This document shows positions 22,590 to 34,227 of a stretch of DNA of 64,000 nt, piece after piece. Position 1 is the stretch's first letter. Each line of letters starts with the position of its first letter. The position numbers and the translations under genes are program-made. This DNA is from Litsea cubeba (lineage: Eukaryota > Streptophyta > Magnoliopsida > Laurales > Lauraceae): assembly GCA_012931725.1 (NCBI GenBank), contig CM022946.1, positions 72,902,269-72,966,268 on the forward strand, read 5' to 3'. Below the pieces are notes generated by a model. The model did no database searches, was not told the DNA's origin, and saw only the letters and a list, made by a program, of their open reading frames with translations.

Positions 22590-23345
22590 ATTAGAAAGAT
22601 TCTTTCCCAAAAGAAAGATATCTTGAGGGATTCTCTCCCAAAAAGAAATCAAAGAGAGATTTTCTCCCAAAAGATAGGATCAATGAAGGATTCTTTCCCA
22701 AAAGAAAGATATCTTGAGATATTCTCTCCCAAAATAAGGGGAACATGAGAGATTCTCTCCATGTAAAGATATTCTTAGATATTCTCTATCCAAATGAGAT
22801 ATTTTTGGATATTTTTTACAAAAATGACACCATATGAGATCTAAGCCATTTCAAAACCTTAAGGTCCCATGGGTTAGCCCATATGAGCCAGGTTTGACCA
22901 CCTAGGCACTTAAAAAAAAATGTGGGCTTTTAGTGAAAGAGAAATCCCTCTTACCAAGAGTATACAAAAAATGGTTCCATGCCTCTTTTGAGTTGATTCA
23001 ACCATACAAAAAAGAATTCCAAGCCCCATGAGCTTCCAAAAATCAAACCATCCAGCCTCATCTACCAAATTGAGCCAAAATCTTGAAATTGACATTCCAC
23101 AAAAATCAAACCAAATCCTGGTCCCCTAACTTGCCACATACAGCTTGTTAGGTCACAAGACCAAAACCAAAAACCAAAACCTAATCCCCTAATTTGCCAC
23201 ATACAGCCTATTAGGTCACAAGATCAAAACCAAAATTGATCCCCCAACATTCCACATACAGTTTGTTGGGTCACACGGTCAAAACCATACCCGACCCCCT
23301 AACCTGCCACATACAGCCTGTTAGGTCACAAGGTCAAAACCCAAA
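22590..23345 (+). repeat. ATTCTCTCCC repeat tract and ~64-bp CCACATACAG repeats, copy B
   Basis: The first tract (about 22590-22800) has degenerate ATTCTCTCCCAAAA units. The second (23122-23345) has four units with CCACATACAG and TTAGGTCACAAG or TTGGGTCACACG. Between and after them is non-coding sequence up to the purine tract before the 3' LTR (CCTCGAGAGGGCATT, 23551-23565). Confidence 0.75.
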
Positions 23346-23565
23346 TCCACATCCCTGATGTCATCTTCAAAACTTTGCCTCGAGATGGTATGAGATCCCT
23401 TTCACTATCATAAAATACCCCTAGAAGCTCAAAAGGCTACAGATACCAAAAAGAAAGATAGCTCAAAGACTCTTGGTCAAGTCACAGGCTCTCATTCACA
23501 AATCTCTTCGAGGCGCATCAACTACAAATGATATCCAACTCGTCGCTGTACCTCGAGAGGGCATT

Positions 23566-26058
23566 TGTTGACACCAAAAATGTCACTTTGCCTCTTCAAG
23601 ATCCAACGAGCTACATGAAGTCACAACCTGCCATAAATAGGCAATGCTACTTCAAAAAAAAATCAAATCTTGTCAGAACTAAACAAAAACTGCAAGATCC
23701 TTCAAGACAGCCAAAAGAGGAGTACACAAGAAGTTTCGGGTCATTTCAAAATCATTTCGCCTAACTTCGCTTCTCCGGCAACTGAAAAGGAGCTCCCGGC
23801 GGCGAAAGCATCGGAGACACCAAATCTTCGATCGGAGCCGATGGATGGTCTCAAAACACATCCAAAAGGCTCCACGTCAAGTTCCGAGTCAAACCGACAA
23901 CGTTTGACCCTTCATCACTCATCAGATAGAGCACATGGACGGCTTCAAAATGATTACAAAGGGCTACACGTCAAATTTCAGGTCATTCCGACAACATTTG
24001 GCCATAGTTTGACGACCGGAAGCCAAATCAGGCCTCTCGGCGGCGAAGCTCTTCGGGACCATGGTTTCCAAGACAGAGCCTATGGATCATCTTAAAATGA
24101 CTCCAATAGGTTCCCTGTCAAATTTCAAGTCAATCGGACATCGGTTGACCGCACATCAAACCGCGACATCTTCATCGCGACAAAAGCAAGTCTACTGGTG
24201 ATAGGACCCCAAACGGCTTCAAAACTCAAACAAAAGCCTACGGTTAGTCTTATTTATTACTCAGCAAACTTCACCCCAAATTTCAGGTCATTCTGACATC
24301 GTTTGACCCAGATTTCAGCTTCTGACGGAAAATCAGCAGCTCTGCACGACAAAGTCTTCGGCTTTCTCAGAAAATTGGAAACTTTGCAAAATAAAATGCA
24401 AGGATCCTCATCCGGTTTTCTACAGGGAAATCAGGCCAATAAATGATCAAAAATGCCAAGGAAAAATACAGAAGAAAAAAGAATAAAAAACAGCAAAAAC
24501 AGATACAAAACGGGACAAAAGGGGGAAAACCCCCCCTAGGGTTGCAGGCCCCTGTGACCCTGGGGCCCGGGATCGCCGGTGGGCCCCGAAAACCCCATTT
24601 TTCGCCGTTTTTTCGCGATTCGAAGCATCCGGTCTCTGGTATTTTCCAAAATTCATACTTTTGAGACACCAAATCCTCTGACATCCGTCAAAAACATGGG
24701 TGAATCATCAAGAGTATCGAAAACAGCATTGATCGCCACCCGGTCAACCAAAAAAAGTGTGCTTTCTACCCGACTGATCGAGAAATCGACAGGACAGATG
24801 GTACCGACCCGCTGTTGGCAACCAATACCTGAAGTTACATGGTCATCCGATGTCGATCTACATGAAGATCCATCGATGATCATCGCCAGAAGAATCCCAA
24901 AAGACGCGGCATGGCCCGCGACTCTTTAAATGCTCGGCGACCACTTAATGCGATTAATTGACTAGTTTTATTACAGTCATTAATCCATTTTTTTGGATGG
25001 ACCAATCAGAAGTAAGAATCCGGGAGTTACAAGTCAAGAGATTCATGGCATTTAACCCATGAAACTCCTCCCATCATGGCGATTAAAGGCGATTAAATGC
25101 CTTCAATCTCCTCCGGCTAATCAAAAGCCAAGAAAAAGGAGTTACAAAATAAAGAATTCAATCTTGTAACTCCTCCTTTTATGTAGCTTTATGACAATTA
25201 AGGCTCATAAACCCTCCTAAATGGCTACCTAAAAGCCTATAAATAGGAGAGCATTCCAAAGACATCCAGATCGGAAAAGCGAGACAGATCCCAGATTAGA
25301 AAAAAGCACAGAAATTCAGAGAAGGAAAAGAGAGAAAACTCTGCGGAAGTTCTACACTGGCCACCATTACAAGGTGACAAAAGTCCCTTGGGGGGTACCC
25401 CCCCAAGGCCCTTGCCTTCTCCTTCTGCCTCCAAATGGCTTAGACGTGGCTTTTCAGCCCGTCTACTCGGCTTTTTATTGGACATAGGACCTCCTTTTGG
25501 TCTTTGTTCTCTTAAAACCTGAGGTTATAGCCAAGCCAAGCGAATCAATAGCATCCTCTGTTCTCATCTGCATGGATGATGGCGGAGTCCACATACGGCT
25601 TGCGACCGTCAATCTGAACGGGTCCCCCATAATCTCCTAAGAAGTTTATATTTTTTTTAAAAGAGACAAAAATCACAACTCTTGTCTTTTATTATGGATA
25701 TGGATTGTAAAACGGCTATAAACGCCAAAATCGGCTATAAACGCCAAAAATCGGCTATAAACGCCAAAATCGGCTATAAATGCCAAAAAAATCGCCTGTC
25801 ACGGCAAATCAAGAAAATGTCTCTTTTCTTAAATATATGTGCAATGGAAAACTTGAAAGAAGTTGATTTCCTTTTTACTTGCGAAGGTTGATCTCCGGAT
25901 CACCACTTGCAATTCCAAGTAAAATAGAAAATCCGGCACACCCACACAAAAGAAATGTTGTTGCACGCCCTTGCCCCCCGGTTACGAAAGGGTCGGACCC
26001 AACGGACTCCCACGTCCGTTGACCTCGGTAGGACCAGGCGCGGGAGCGCGGTCCATCA
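23566..26058 (+). repeat. 3' LTR of copy B
   Basis: It starts TGTTGACACC after CTCGAGAGGGCAT and ends CGCGGTCCATCA. It is collinear with 8090-10670 but 88 bp shorter, because of small indels including in the GC-rich block. TATA is at 25238-25247, the GGTACC palindrome at 25385-25408, and four GGCTATAAA units at 25712-25785. Confidence 0.92.
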
Positions 26059-26063
26059 GAGAT
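26059..26063 (+). repeat. target site duplication GAGAT (right)
   Basis: This is the second copy of the GAGAT at 8085-8089. The Tekay pol frame resumes directly after it. Confidence 0.9.
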
Positions 26064-26660
26064 TCCGGGCTTACCTCTAGTTAGGGAGATAGATTTCTCA
26101 ATTGAATTGGTACCGGGGACAACTTCAATTTCTAAAGCTCCATACAGAATGGCCCCAGCAGAACTCAGAGAGTTGAAAACTCAATTGCAGGATTTGTTGG
26201 ACAAGGGATTTGTGAGACCAAGTGTATCACCTTGGGGTGCACCGGTCCTATTTGTGAAGAAGAAGGATGGTTCCATGAGGATGTGTATTGATTATAGACA
26301 ACTCAATTAGGTCACAATCCAGAACAAATACCCTCTCCCAAGGATTGATGAATTGTTTGACCAGCTTCAGGGAGCTGAATATTTCTCAAAGATAGACTTG
26401 ATATTGGGATATCACCAGCTCAGAGTTCGAGATCAGGACATTCAGAAGACAGCATTCAGGATGAGATATAGCCATTACGAGTTTTTAGTAATGCCGTTTG
26501 GATTAACTAATGCTCCGGGAGTATTTATGGCCTTGATGAATAAGATATTTACTCCATTTCTCGACCAGTTCAACGTTGTTTTTATAGACGACGTATTAGT
26601 GTATTCTCGGTCTCGAGAAGATCACGAGCAGCATTTGAGTAGAATTTTGGCTTGATCAAG
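26064..26660 (+). pseudogene. Tekay reverse transcriptase
   Basis: It resumes the frame cut at 8089. Blocks in order: PVLFVKKKDGSMRMCIDYRQ, YFSKIDLILGYHQLRV, YEFLVMPFGLTNAPGVFMAL and VFIDDVLVYS, the catalytic FIDD box. A TAG follows RQLN at 26308-26310 (the lineage normally continues KVT). After RILA the frame ends at TGA 26653-26655, and the segment usually linking RT to the next block (KLYAKFSKCEFW-like) is largely missing. It is inactive by these lesions. Confidence 0.85.
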
Positions 26661-27312
26661 TTATTTTCTTGGGTCACATCATCAGCAAGGAAGGTTTGGC
26701 AGTAGATCCAGGAAAGATTGAAGCAGTGGTCAAGTGGTAGAGACCCATGTCAATAACAGAGATTCGTAGTTTCTTGGGTTTAGCAAGTTATTACAGGAGA
26801 TTCGTGAAAGGATTTTCGTCCATAGCTGCGCCATTGACCAGATTAACACGAAAAGATGTGATGTTTGTGTGGACGGACAAATGTGAATCAAGTTTTCAGG
26901 AGTTAAAGAATAGGTTGACTACTGCTCCAGTGCTCACATTGCCTACAGAGAATGGTAGATTTGTCATTTATACGGATGCTTCGAAGGTTGGATTGGGTCG
27001 TGTGCTTATGCAGGATGGAAAGGTAATGGCTTATGGCTCTAGACAATTGAAATAACATGAGAAAAGATATGCCACTCATGATTTGGAACTAGCATCAGTA
27101 GTCATGGCATTGAAGATGTGGCATCATTACTTGTACGGTGAGAAGCTTGAAATTCATTAAGACCATAGAAGTCTCCAATATTTGTTTACTCAGCCTGTAT
27201 TGAACATGAGACAGACCCGGTGGATGGAATACATGAAGGATTTCGACTTTCCAATCAAATATCATCCCGGGAAAGCCAATGTAGTGGCTGATGCATTGAG
27301 TCGAAGATTAGC
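26661..27312 (+). pseudogene. Tekay RNase H region
   Basis: From 26747 the frame reads SITEIRSFLGLASYYRRFVK, then the RNase H start VIYTDASKVGLGRVLMQDGK and a later block RYATHDLELASVVMALKMWH. The DxS of the first active-site segment is present. Stops TAA at 27053-27055 (after SRQLK) and near 27158-27160 (before DHRSLQYLF) break it. It ends with VVADALSRR, the usual junction to integrase. Confidence 0.8.
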
Positions 27313-28882
27313 AACTAATGCATGTTTGAGAGCAGAATGGTCTTGGACAGAAATTTTTCTCGATTTGGGTGTGACTTTGCAGCCAATTGATGACAAGGTT
27401 ATGTTGGCTCACATGTTTGTTTGTGAATCAGAGATCTTGAACAAGATCAAAAGCAAGCAGGTAGAGGACCCAGAGTTAGCTCGAGTGATTGAACAGATTG
27501 ACAGCAGACCAGATTTCAGATTGTTGGAGGGTGTGTGTTGTATTTTCAAGACCGGTTATGTGTGCCAAACATAGAAGAGTTGAAGAATGAGATCATGACG
27601 GAGGCGCATCATTCCCGTTATACCATTCATCCAGGTAGTACAAAAATGTACCAGAACCTGCATAATCATTATTGGTGGAATGACATGAAGAACGAAGTAG
27701 CAGGATTTACAGCAAGATGCTTGGTGTGTCAGTAAGTAAAGGCAAAACGGAAGCAACCCCCAGGACTTTTGAAGTAATTGGAAGTGCCCGATTGGAAATG
27801 GGAACACATAATGATGGATTTTATTTCTGGATTGCCATCGATTCATAATAGAGATAGTATTTGGGTGATAGTTGACAGATTGACAAAGGTGGCACATTTC
27901 TTACCAATGAACATGAAGACACCTCGAGATGAATTAGCTCGAATATATATGGAGAAGGTTATCACAATTCATGGTGTTCTCCTATCGATTGTATCAGACA
28001 GAGATCCTAGATTTTTGGGCAGATTCTGGATAGAACTTTAGGTAGCTTTGGGCACGAAGTTGAATTTTAGTACAGCGTATCATCCTCAGTTCGACGGACA
28101 GACTGAAAGGACTAATCAGACACTTGAGGATATGTTGCGAGCATGCGTTCTTGGGTTTGGGAAGGACTGGCAGAAAAGTCTCCCATTATGCATGTTTGCA
28201 TATAATAATAGTTATCACTCTAGTATTGGTATGGCACCATTTGAAGCGTTGTATGGACGTAGATGTCGAACCCCAATCTGTTGGGAAGATTAGTGTCAGA
28301 AGTTTTCATGGCCGATCTATTGTTAGTGACACCAGTGAGCAAGTGAAGCAAATTCATGACCGGTTGAAGATTGCAAGAAGCCGGCAGAAGAGTTATGCAG
28401 ACATGAAGAGGAGAGATCTTCAGTTTGAAATAAGGGAACATGTATTTCTAAAGGTTTCACCGACACGAGGAACATTGAGATTTGGGCAAAAAGGAAAAGT
28501 ATCTCAGCGATATATAGGCCCATTCGAGATCTTGGAAAGAATTGGAGAAGTTGCTTACAGATTGGCTTTACCAGCGGCGTTGTCAGCAGTGCATAATGTT
28601 TTTCATGTCTCAATGTTGAAAAAATATATCAAAGACCCTTTGCACGTGTTGCACTACGAACCATTGGAATTGCAGCCAGATGTTACGTACATTGAACGGC
28701 CTTCTCAGATCATCGACACGAAGGAGCAAGTCCTCAGGACTCGAACGTTACATTGGGTGAAAGTACAGTGGGAACACCATAGTCCTCGAGAAGCCACTTG
28801 GGAACTTCGAGACCAAGTAAAGAAGTTGTATCCATTTCTTCTTCCAGATGTATTATTTTATTTGGAGGACCAAATGTCCTAA
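27313..28882 (+). pseudogene. Tekay integrase with C-terminal chromodomain
   Basis: The zinc-binding HHCC region is readable (EAHHSRYTIHPGSTKMY ... CLVCQ). Next comes the catalytic core with FISGLPSIHNRDSIWVIVDR, VSDRDPRFLGRFW and FDGQTERTNQTLEDMLR, supplying D, D and E. Then comes the GPY-type module FEILERIGEVAYRLALP. The C-terminal segment YIERPSQIIDTKEQVLRTR and VQWEHHSPREATWELRDQ is a chromodomain, thought to direct integration to heterochromatin. Stops at 27733, 27773 and 28039 and a frame change near 28290 inactivate it. The final stop TAA is at 28880-28882. Confidence 0.85.
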
Positions 28883-28893
28883 GGGAGGGAGAA
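28881..28893 (+). promoter_or_regulatory. polypurine tract of Tekay element
   Basis: AAGGGAGGGAGAA lies directly before the LTR start TGTAAGATCCC. It would prime plus-strand DNA synthesis. It overlaps the pol stop codon. Confidence 0.8.
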
Positions 28894-29735
28894 TGTAAGA
28901 TCCCATTCCCACTATTAATATTTAATATATTTTTAATTAAATATTATTATTATTTTAATAGAATGTATATTAGTTATTTAAGTGGTTTGGATTAAGTGGG
29001 GCACACGTTAGATTAGATGCGTAGATTGGTGAGTTGGGTTAATGGGTAGATGACTTGACCCATAGTTTGACCCGATCCAATGACTTAAGCCCAATACTTT
29101 CTTAACCTAATCCCTCTTATTACGAACGCACGTCTTTATCTCTTCCTCTGTAACTCCTCCCGTTCCCTGTTCGTCTTCTTCCTCTTTCAACTTCCCAAGC
29201 TTCTGCAACTTTAGGATCCAGCCATCAGAATCAAGATCTGAAGATACCATCATTCTTGGTTCGACTTTCTTATCACAGGTAACACTATCCTCAAACCATT
29301 TGGAATAGATCTATACTATTAGGTTATCTTCTTATTCTTTCCAATGTTAGGTTTTGGGTACGAATACCATAGATCTGTTCATCTGAGCAATTCTATCCCA
29401 TCATTTATGTCAGATCGGTGTTAGGATTGTGATCGAGCGCCCCGGTAATCTCGATTTAGGTTTTGGTTAGGAAACCTACTGCACATTTCTTCAACTTCGG
29501 ATCTAAGGCAAGTACATTATTATAATTTGTTATTGAATGCGTTAATTGATCTTTGATTCCTATCTAATACATATAGGTTTGTTTATTTGCCCTTTTCTAA
29601 ATGATAATGATAGAATAGGAGTTTATAAATGGATGTTTGGGTAATGAAAATGTGGGTTCCATTCTCTTTCTAATGGTTATGATTCGTGTGGATTTGAATG
29701 GGATGTACTCTCTTTTGGAAAAAAAGAGAAAAATG

Positions 29736-29746
29736 TATAAATAGGG
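29736..29746 (+). promoter_or_regulatory. Tekay LTR TATA box
   Basis: GTATAAATAGGGG about 60 bases before the palindrome array. The usual 30-base spacing puts transcription start near 29765, so the array would be in the 5' or 3' end of element RNA. Confidence 0.55.
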
Positions 29747-29798
29747 GAAAAACCCCAATTTCTGTGACTGTACGAACTCGGACAACATTCTCAACGTC

Positions 29799-30058
29799 AA
29801 ACGTTCGAACGTTGCTTTGGAACGTTCGAACGAGTGAGTTCAGAATCGTCTGAGCCAAACGACAGAAATGTCGAACGTTCGAACGTTCCCTTCGTGCTTT
29901 CGAATGTTCGAGTCTGCTCGCCCCCAAGCCAAAAACCCGAGGCATCAAACGTTCGAACGTGCCTCACGAACGTTCGAACGTCTGATTTCCCTCATGTCTG
30001 AGCCAAAAACCCTAGACCCTGAACGTTCGAACGTTGGTCTCGTACGTTCGAACGTTTA
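29799..30058 (+). repeat. array of AACGTTCGAACGTT palindromes
   Basis: About eight copies of the perfect palindrome ACGTTCGAACGT (some with one mismatch) occur in four pairs. Each pair has members about 10-20 bases apart, and pairs recur about every 65-75 bases, with TCTGAGCCAAA repeated between some. Each palindrome contains two ACGT cores and a central TTCGAA. They can form short hairpins in RNA or DNA. Confidence 0.85.
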
Positions 30059-31505
30059 GTGTACTTAGGCAATTTGTGTTTATTTTCCATTATTTTGGCT
30101 CTGATTATTTTGGGGATTTATGATATCATGTATGGGATTTCATATGGATTTAATAACCTTAAATTATCTACCTGGACTTGACATAAGAACCGTCTTTGGG
30201 CATACGGTATCTTATGGACGTAGGATTCAATTACCTGTTATGATTTTAATGAACTCTAGCGAGAAAGGGTCAATACATCTCTATTGGAAATCCTTCATTA
30301 GATCTATGCACCATGAATTTCGAGAGATGTAACGTCCTTAACTTACTAGCGTTATTATTGGGTGTTGACGGGTATATGAATATACGTTTAACCTTAGGAT
30401 TGATTTACAATATGTCTTAACCTTTGAATTTGCATGCATATGTTGGTTTAGGTTATGTATTCCTTTAGATGCATACCCTATTATGTTATGGACTATAAAG
30501 TGGCTTGGCAAATTTTGTATGATGATTTGATTATGATATGGAATGTGAAATGGCCAGCACTTTACTTTGACTTAGGACTCTTGTGTCGGAGCATTATTAT
30601 TCAGGTCTATTATGCATATATGTTTTCCTTTATGTGGGTCATTTGTGAACGACTGCAAATCGTATGTGGACGGTTGATCACCGATGTATCCGGATCACTT
30701 ATAATCCGCTTTGAATGTGAACAGGTTATCCTGTTATGTGTTTATAGATCGGTTTATGACCACCGACATTGTGGACGGGCTTTCCCGATTATGTAGGATT
30801 GACCACCCAAAACGGGGACACTTGTCTCCGTGTGAATTATATATTGCTCAATTTGGTGTCTTTTGGATTTATGTCATACGTCCTTTCTTGCCTTTATCTT
30901 TATCATTGTTTCTTATAATCTCACTTTTTTTTACTCGTTTGATATCATATCTTAATTTCAAATTCTGATCATGTTCTTGCTATTTACGTTACTACATTTG
31001 GTGCATAGGTACCGAGCCCTACTTTACCGAGGAGACGGAGGTGGATCAAACGTTTCAAATATTTGAGCCAACTGACGAACCCGAGTGGGATGCTGGAGAT
31101 GGTTTCAGAGCCGTCTGAGCCTGCATTAGAGAGAACGTCATCTTAGCAACTCTTTAGATGAACTTTCTATTAATGATAAACTTTCTGTAGTAATTGTTTA
31201 ATTTATTCTGCAACTTTAACTATGAATGTTTATTTGATTTTTGTGTTGGATCTTATTTACGATCATTGACTACCAATTGAATGAAGCTTCCGTTGCATTT
31301 AATGGAATTTTATTTGGACTCACCACGGTTTGTGATGTTATGTGGGTCCACTTTTGGAAGCTTGTGTTGTAATAAAAATAGGAATTTTATTTTATTTTAT
31401 TTTTCACGTATTTCCCCAATTCTTTATTTGGGGACGTTACATGAAATGTTTTTATGAAAACAAATGAAAATGTGTTCTTGCAAGAAATGCGGAATCAGAT
31501 TTTAC

Positions 31506-31775
31506 CTGCTTTGGAGTGAGGGGGAATGTTTTACCACCAATAGTGAAAGAGACAATGGGTAGGGAAGAAAAGAGAGGGTACTGCAGTCAACAGTTGATTC
31601 TCCCATGGGACTAGGTAGTCGATCACAAAGCTGCAGTATGGCAAAGGACTTGAGCCAACCTGCACCTTCTTGTGAAATAGTTGATATGAAAAATATGATT
31701 TTGGTTACATCACCTGATTGGTGCAATTCAGTATACTTTCCACTATTTGTTTCTGACTTCACTCATTCTGCATCC
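31506..31775 (-). pseudogene. phytepsin-like aspartic protease pseudogene, 3' exons
   Basis: On the minus strand, the end of the saposin-insert exon is 31714-31775 (...WMQNE, TGA, SQKQIVESILNCTNQ). An 83-bp GT-AG intron follows (31631-31713), then exon 31506-31630 starting LCDRLPSPMGESTVDC. Plant phytepsins have this LC-x-R/K-PSPMGES-x-VDC segment at the end of the plant-specific insert and continue VSFTIGGK-x-F. Here VSFTIGGKTFPLTPKQ is present but in another frame, so a small indel lies near 31555-31565. The TGA at 31759-31761 is a second lesion. Copy C is inserted at 31775/52670. The downstream exons are not found; the Tekay element lies in the following intron. Confidence 0.8.
31771..31775 (+). 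repeat. target site duplication CATCC (left)
   Basis: CATCC precedes the LTR start TGTTGACACC and is repeated at 52670-52674 after CCATCA. It proves one insertion event for copy C. Confidence 0.9.
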
Positions 31776-34205
31776 TGTTGACACCAAAAATGTCACTTTG
31801 CCTCTTCAAGATCCAAAGAGCTGCATGAAGTCACAACCTGCCATTAATAGGCATATGCTACTTCCAAAAAATCAAATCTTGTCAGAATCAAACAAAAACT
31901 GCAAGATCCTTCAAGACAGCCAAAAGAGGAGTACACAAGATGTTTCGGGCCATTTCAAAATCATTTGGCCTAACTTCGCTTCTCTGGCAGCTGAAAAGGA
32001 GTCCTGGCGGTGAAAGCATCGGAGACACCAAATCTTCGATCAGAGCCGATGGATGGTCTCAAAATACATCCAAAAGGCTCCACGTCAAGTTCCGAGTCAA
32101 ACCGACAACGTTTGACCCTACATCAACCCTCGAGCAGCTAAATCAGGCCTCTCGACGATGAAGCTCCCCGGGACCATGGTTTCCAAGATAGAGCCTATGG
32201 ATAATCTTAAAATGACTCCGATAGGTTCCCTGTCAAATTTCAAGTCAATCGGACATCGGTTGACCGCACATCAAGCCGCGACATCTTCATCGCGACAAAA
32301 GCAAGTCTACTGGTGATAGGACTCCAAACGGCTTCAAAACTCAAAGAAAAGCCTATGGTTGGTATTATTTATTGCTCAGCAGGCTTCACACCAAATTTTA
32401 GGTCATTCCGACATCGTTTGACCCAGTTTCAGCTTCTGACGGAAAATCGGCAGCTCTACGCGACAAAGTCTTCGGCTTTCTCAGAAAATTGAAAACTTTG
32501 CAAAATAAAATGCAAGGATTCTCATCGGGTTTTCTACAGGGAAATCAGGCCAATAAATGATAAAAAATGTCAAGGAAAAATACATAAGAAAAAAGAATAA
32601 AAAAACAGCAAAAACGGACTCAAAACGGGACAAAAGGGGGGAAAACCCCCCTAGGGTCGCCGGCGACCCTGGGGCCCGGGATCGCCCGGTGGGCCCTGGA
32701 AACCCCGTTTTTCGCCATTTTTTCGCGATTCGAAGCGTCCGGCCTCTAGTATTTTCCAAAATTCATACTTTTGAGACATCAAATCCTCTAACATCCGTCA
32801 AAAACACGGGTCAATCATCAAGAGTATCGAAACCAACATTGATCGCCAACTGGTCAACCAAAGTGTGCTTTCTACTCGACCGATCGAGAAATCGACAGGA
32901 CAGATGGCATCGACCCGCTGTTGGCAACCAACACCTGAAGTTACATGGTCATCCGATGTCGATCTACATGAAGATCCATCGATGATCATCGCCAGAAGAA
33001 TCCCAAAAGACGCGGCACGACCCGCGACTCTTCAACTACTCGGCGACCACTTAATGCGATTAATTGCCTAGCTTTATTACTGTCATTAATCCATTTCTTT
33101 GGACGGCCCAATAAGAAGTAAGCATCCGGGAGTTACAAGTCAAGAGATTCATGGCATTTAACCCATGAAACTCCTCCCATCATGGCGATTAAAGGCGATT
33201 AAATGCCCCCAATCTCCTCCGGCCAATCAGAAGCCAAGAAAAAGGAGTTACAAAATAAAGGAATTAAATCCTGTAACTCCTCCCATTATGCGGCTTAATG
33301 ACTAAAAAGCCCATAAACCCTCCTAAATGGCTACCAAAAAGCCTATAAATAGGAGAGCACTCCAAGAAGAAAAGATAGCATAGACAGCAGATAAAACACA
33401 CAACAGACTGCAGAAAATCCGGAAACTCAAATAGAAAAAGGCATCAAAGAGAGAAAACTCTGCGGAAATCCTACACCGACCACCGCTACAAGGTGACTAA
33501 AGTCCCTTGGGGGGTACACCCCCCCAAGGTCTTTGCCTTCTCCTTCTGCCTCCAATGGCTTAGACGTGGCTTTTCAGCCCGTCTACTTGGCTTTTTATTG
33601 GACATAGGAGCTCCTCTTGGTCATTGTCCTCTAAAAACCTGAGGTTATAGCCAAGCCAAGCGAATCAATAGCATCCTCTGTTCTCATCTGCATGGATGAT
33701 GGCGAAGTCCACACATGGCTTGTGACCGTCAATCTGAATGAGTCCCCCACAATCTCCTAAGAAGTTAGATCTTCCTTTTCTTGCTTTTCATTGTAGTTTG
33801 TATTTTTTTAAAAAGAGACAAGAATCACAACTCTTGTCTTTCATTAAGGATTGTAAATCGGCTATAAACGCCAAAATCGGCTATAAACGCCAAAAATCGG
33901 CTATAAACACCAAAATCAGCTATAAATGCAAAGAAAAAATCGCCCTTCACGGCAAATCAAGAAAAAGTCTCTTTTCTTAAATATATGTGCAATGGAAAAC
34001 TTGAAAGAAGTTGATTTCCTTTTTACTTGCGAAGGTTGATCTCTGGATCACCACTTGCAATTCCAAGTAAAATAGAAAATCTGGCACACCCACACAAAAG
34101 AAATGTTGATGCACGCCTCTGCCCCCCGTTACGAAAGGGTCGGACCCAAACGGACTCCCACATCCGCCGACCGCGGTAGAACCGAGCGGAAGCGCTGGTC
34201 CATCA
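31776..34205 (+). repeat. 5' LTR of copy C
   Basis: TGTTGACACC to GGTCCATCA, 2,430 bp. TATA is at 33343-33352, the GGTACA/CCCCCC near-palindrome at 33504-33529 (one base altered), and GGCTATAAA units at 33855-33935. Confidence 0.92.
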
Positions 34206-34227
34206 AGCTGGCTCCACCCGGTGGGAC
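34206..34227 (+). promoter_or_regulatory. primer binding site, copy C
   Basis: TGGCTCCACCCGGTGGGAC begins three bases after the LTR. It is conserved with copy B except for two or three bases. The tRNA was not identified. Confidence 0.6.

Larger units (their letters stand above)
8090..26058 (+). mobile_element. Tat/Ogre-like Ty3/Gypsy element, copy B (complete ends, internal deletion)
   Basis: The element is 17,969 bp with 5' LTR 8090-10670, PBS at 10671, a long repeat-rich leader, gag-protease-RT(N) on plus, the antisense gene on minus, a purine-rich tract and 3' LTR 23566-26058. A perfect 5-bp duplication (GAGAT) flanks it. RT catalytic core, both RNase H domains, integrase and antisense exons 4-5 are missing, by comparison with copy C and the lineage. 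The deletion joins RT (at about 18908-18920) to antisense intron 3, at a short stretch of AGAAAGCAAA-like similarity. It is non-autonomous. Confidence 0.9.
6148..31441 (+). mobile_element. Tekay/Del chromovirus (Ty3/Gypsy), split by nested copy B
   Basis: Gag, zinc knuckles, protease, RT, RNase H, integrase and a C-terminal chromodomain occur in that order, followed by a purine tract (AAGGGAGGGAGAA, 28881-28893) and a 3' LTR. The order and a chromodomain after integrase identify the Tekay/Del chromovirus lineage. The element is interrupted by copy B at 8089/26059: the protein reads ...FPDVFPDEI before and PGLPLVREIDFS after, contiguous in normal elements. The 5' LTR lies to the left of copy A, outside the window. 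Many nonsense codons show it is inactive. Confidence 0.9.
28894..31441 (+). repeat. 3' LTR of Tekay element
   Basis: It begins TGTAAGATCCC after the polypurine tract and ends GGGGACGTTACA, giving 2,548 bp. TATA (GTATAAATAGGGG) is at 29736-29746. A palindrome array follows at 29799-30058. Short ORFs at 30120-30968 show no recognisable domain and are taken as chance. The flank after it (TGAAA, 31442-31446) is the candidate right target duplication, which cannot be checked without the left end. Confidence 0.85.

Noticed and set aside
30120..30968. Three short plus-strand frames inside the Tekay LTR
   Set aside because: No domain, Cys/Tyr-rich random composition, and inside an LTR; considered chance.
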